This document shows, in pieces, positions 33,606 through 36,976 of a DNA stretch of 36,976 bases. The stretch is from Clostridia bacterium (lineage in GTDB: Bacteria > Bacillota > Clostridia > TANB77 > CAG-508). The stretch lies in contig JAAWGB010000014.1 of NCBI GenBank assembly GCA_022795075.1, positions 1-36,976 on the forward strand, given 5' to 3'. Made by a program: the position numbers and the translations under genes. The notes under the pieces were generated by a model, which did not search any database, was not told where the DNA came from, and saw nothing but the letters and a program-made list of their open reading frames with translations. Each line of letters begins with the position of its first letter. Position 1 is the stretch's first letter.

Positions 33606-33727
33606 TAGATCTCCTTACTTGGTTTTTTAGCAATTATATCATAGATTATGGAAAAAGTAAAATGAAAATCTTGAAAATCTCTAAAATCATGATATAATTA
33701 GATACATAAAGGGAGGAGAGAGGTAAG

Positions 33728-34681
33728 ATGAAAAAAAGAAAAGTTGTTTTAGTAGGAACTGGGTTTGTAGGAATGAGTATGGCATATTCTATGCTAAATA
33801 GTGGAGGAATTGAAGAATTAATTTTAATCGATATTGATAAAGAAAAAACAAAAGGGGAAGAAATGGATTTATCACATGGTTTGCCATATGCACCACAAAA
33901 AATGGTCATTAAAGCAGGTGATTATGATGAATGTAAAGATGCACAAGTGGTAGTTATAACAGCTGGAGTAGCGCAAAAACCAGGTCAAACAAGGTTAGAA
34001 TTAGCAGAAGTAAATACTAAAATTATGAAACAAATTACGAATTCAATTATGGCAAGTGGATTTAATGGAAACATTGTAGTAGCAAGCAATCCAGTAGATT
34101 TAATGGCATATGTAGTTTGGAAAGTATCTGGTTTACCAAAAAGTAAGGTAATTGGTTCGGGAACGGTATTAGATACGGCAAGACTTCGTTATTTAATGGC
34201 AGATTATTTGAAAGTTTCAAGTAAAAATATTCATGCTTATATTATGGGAGAACATGGCGATTCTTCATTTGTGCCTTGGGATCATGCTTATGTTGGATGT
34301 AAAAGGGTAAAAGATATTATGAAAGATGGTAAACACCCAATGGAAGATTTAAAGAAAATACATGAAGGAGTAGTAAATGCTGCCTATGATATTATTGAAA
34401 AGAAAAAAGCCACTTACTATGGTATTGGAATGGCGTTAAACAGATTAGTTAGAGCGATTATTGATAATGAAAATTCTATTTTAACAGTTTCTACTTATTT
34501 AGAAAATGAGTATGGTCAAAATGGTGTTTATATTGGTGTACCAGCTATTATTAATCGAAATGGAGTAAGAGAAATTATACAGCTAAACTTGAATGAATAT
34601 GAACAAGAGAAATTAGATAATAGCTGTAAACTAATGAAAGAGATGAGAGAAAAATCAATTGAAAAACTTATAAATGAATAA
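33728..34681 (+). CDS. ldh: L-lactate dehydrogenase
   Basis: VVLVGTGFVGMSMAYSML, TAGVAQKPGQTRLELAEVN, GSGTVLDTARLRYLMA, GEHGDSSFVPWDHA. Confidence 0.95.
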   Translation: MKKRKVVLVGTGFVGMSMAYSMLNSGGIEELILIDIDKEKTKGEEMDLSHGLPYAPQKMVIKAGDYDECKDAQVVVITAGVAQKPGQTRLELAEVNTKIMKQITNSIMASGFNGNIVVASNPVDLMAYVVWKVSGLPKSKVIGSGTVLDTARLRYLMADYLKVSSKNIHAYIMGEHGDSSFVPWDHAYVGCKRVKDIMKDGKHPMEDLKKIHEGVVNAAYDIIEKKKATYYGIGMALNRLVRAIIDNENSILTVSTYLENEYGQNGVYIGVPAIINRNGVREIIQLNLNEYEQEKLDNSCKLMKEMREKSIEKLINE

Positions 34682-34868
34682 AAAAATACAATTTTATTTT
34701 AAAGTGAACCTCAATTATTAGGCAAAAAATAGTTTAATAATTGGGGATTATTTTATGTAAAAAGGAAGATACTTAATTGAATGAATTATGATTAAAACAT
34801 TGAAAACATATAAATTGTTATGGTATAAATATATAAAAATAAACTTACAAACAAAAGAAGGAGGAAAA

Positions 34869-36579
34869 ATGAAAAAAGGAACAAAGAATAAGCGGAATTA
34901 CACTAATAGCATTGATAATTACGATTATAGTATTATTAATTTTAGCTACAATTAGTATTCTAACATTAACAGGTGATAATGGGATTTTAAGTAACGCAAG
35001 TAAGGCAAAAGAAGAGACATTATTAGCAGAAATTAAAGAAAAAGTGAATTTAATGTTAGCAGATTATCAAATTGAAAAAATGGATCATCAAGAATTAGAA
35101 TTATTAGAATATTTTAAAGAAAAGAAAGCAAAGGAAGAAATAGATGATGTAATAGAAAATCAAGAAGGAAATATTGAAGTGACAATTGATGGATATATTG
35201 TAATTATTGCTCAAGATAATTTAACAATAATAGACATTAGAAATGCTGATTATATGATAGGAACTTATAGAATAAAAGGATATAATCAAGAAAAAAATGT
35301 GATAGAAATAGCAGTCATTTTTAAAAGTGATACCAATATAAAAACAGTAATATGTCCCAATAATGAAACAAAAACATATTCTGAAAAAGAAATAGAAGTG
35401 GATTATGAAGTAATAGATGGAAAACGATATGAATTTATAGTAGAAACCGAGAATAAAAGACTAAAATATAGGATACAAACAAAAGGGACTACAGTTGGAA
35501 ATAAGGTGAATTCAAAAGAAACATTAGAAGAAGTTGCACAATTAGTAAATTTGGGATGTAATTATGAGAATAAAACTATTACAATGGGAACGAATATCGA
35601 TTTAAAAGGTAGTGAAGATAGTCAATGGATTCCAATAGGAAACGAAACCAATAAATTTAAAGGAACATTTGATGGAAGTAATAAGATTATTACAAATCTT
35701 TATATAAATTCTAATGAAAATAATCAAGCTTTATTTGGGGCAAATTCAGGTACGATAAAAAATATAACGATAGCAGATAGTACTATCAAATCAACTAAAG
35801 GATATACAGCAGGGATTGTAGCTTATAATGACACAACAGGCATAGTTGAGAATGTTCATAATCAATCTTGTAATATTATAGTAGATAGTTCAACTGGGGC
35901 GATGAGTGATACAATTGCTGGTGGAATATGTGCAGTTAATTATGGTGTGGTAAAAAAATGTTCAAACAATGCCGATATTTCATGTAATACGAAAGGAGTA
36001 CCTCATAATTCTTGTGCAGGAGGAATTGTAGGAAGTGCAATTGATATCAATCAATGTGAGATTTTAGAATGCTATAATACAGGAGATATTACAGCAACTT
36101 CTGATAGTAGGTGTGGCTATTCTGGAGGTATTATTGGAATGTCAGGAATAGAAAAATTATGGATTAAAAATTGTTATAATACAGGTAAAATTGTCAGTAA
36201 AGGGATAAGTGGAGGAGTGTTTTTTTATAAATATTCTAGTTCTGGAGGAATTGTAGGATATATAGATAAGAATTTAGAGTGTTCTTACTGCTATAATATA
36301 GGTAAAATAGAAGCACAACAAGATTATGGAGGGATTTTGGGATGTGATGGACGTAATAATGGACATGGGGGAGGAACTTTAGCACAATTTACAAATCTTT
36401 ATTATTTAGATACATCAGCTGATTATATTGTAGGAAATTCCAATCATGATGAAACAGGAAAATTGAGTGAAAATAGTATGAAGGGGAATGTGTTGTTGGA
36501 TAATTTGAATGATAATTGGACACAATCAAAGGATTTAAATGATGGTTATCCAGTTTTAAGTTGGCAAGTGAAAGAATAA
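34869..36579 (+). CDS. type IV pilin-like N-terminus fused to GLUG-type repeat surface protein; split at in-frame CGG (34893-34895), +1 shift restores reading
   Basis: ATG 34869 with RBS gaaggagg; MKKGTKNK-[C]GGA-ITLIALIITIIVLLILATISILTLTGDNGILSNASKAKEE; repeats such as CYNTGDI, SGGIIGMSG, GGIVGYI. Confidence 0.85.
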
Positions 36580-36589
36580 AAGGGTAAAG

Positions 36590-36636
36590 AATAATAAAAT
36601 TAGAAAGATTAATGTTTCTAATTTTATTATTTTTTA
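36590..36636 (+). terminator. intrinsic terminator after GLUG protein
   Basis: aataataaaattagaaa-gattaatg-tttctaattttattatttttt. Confidence 0.85.
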
Positions 36637-36770
36637 ATTCTTATCTTGTTGACTTAGTTACATTGAAATTTTGATCAATATTTATCTATCAAGGGTTTAG
36701 GCAAATTAGTTGTTTCCTAAGTCTGTAACCCAAAATATGTTACAGATCATTGAGAATAAATTAGATGATT

Positions 36771-36949
36771 CAAAGACTAAAATAACAATATTGATTCGGA
36801 TTTTTGGTTACCCTACATGACGCTAAGAAATATTAAAAATACAGCTGAACGATACCCGAAAACAGGATCCTTTCAGTTGTATTTTAAATATTTCTAAAGC
36901 TATTTCGGTCACATTCAAATCCGAACAATATTGTTATTCTAGTCTTTTG
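36771..36949. repeat. nested inverted-repeat (fold-back) element
   Basis: Outer arms caaagactaaaataacaatattgattcggattt (36771-36803) vs 36918-36949; inner arms agaaatattaaaaatacagctgaa (36826-36849) vs tttcagttgtattttaaatatttct (36871-36895); imperfect. Confidence 0.75.
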
Positions 36950-36976
36950 TAATTTTAAATGTTGTTGGTGAACTGT

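Overview
Low-GC Gram-positive (Clostridia-like, probably spore-forming) chromosomal window. From left to right it holds: a tRNA-Met locus with a partial downstream copy of its 3' half, enclosing a small accessory remnant (possible type I toxin, integrase-arm-like repeats); an agr-type cyclic-peptide quorum-sensing locus (agrB, agrD on +; agrA, agrC convergent on -); a purine biosynthesis cluster (purM, purL/Q fusion, purB, purD, purN, purF, purC, purE); a complete V-type ATPase operon with Na+-type ligands in the K subunit; a polysaccharide deacetylase, yqfC, yqfD, an unknown gene, ybeY, a DUF3048 (YerB-like) lipoprotein gene, a YlbF-family gene, a metallopeptidase, a DUF4364 gene, lactate dehydrogenase, and a pilin-like N-terminus fused to a GLUG-type repeat protein. 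The main discovery candidate is a codon-level anomaly. Three genes (agrC, purB and the pilin-like gene) look frameshifted, and each break has the same form: an in-frame CGG followed by one base, where skipping the C (+1) restores the full protein with a Gly (GGA/GGT) at a position where homologs have Gly. In a by-eye scan of all other recognised CDSs I found no in-frame CGG, although CGG occurs about 34 times in other phases and CGT/CGA/CGC are used for Arg. This suggests CGG is not a normal Arg codon here and instead works as a +1 frameshift site (C skipping or CGGN quadruplet decoding). Also notable: two large nested fold-back elements, a perfect 45-bp inverted repeat, and an AgrD with an unusually large predicted ring.
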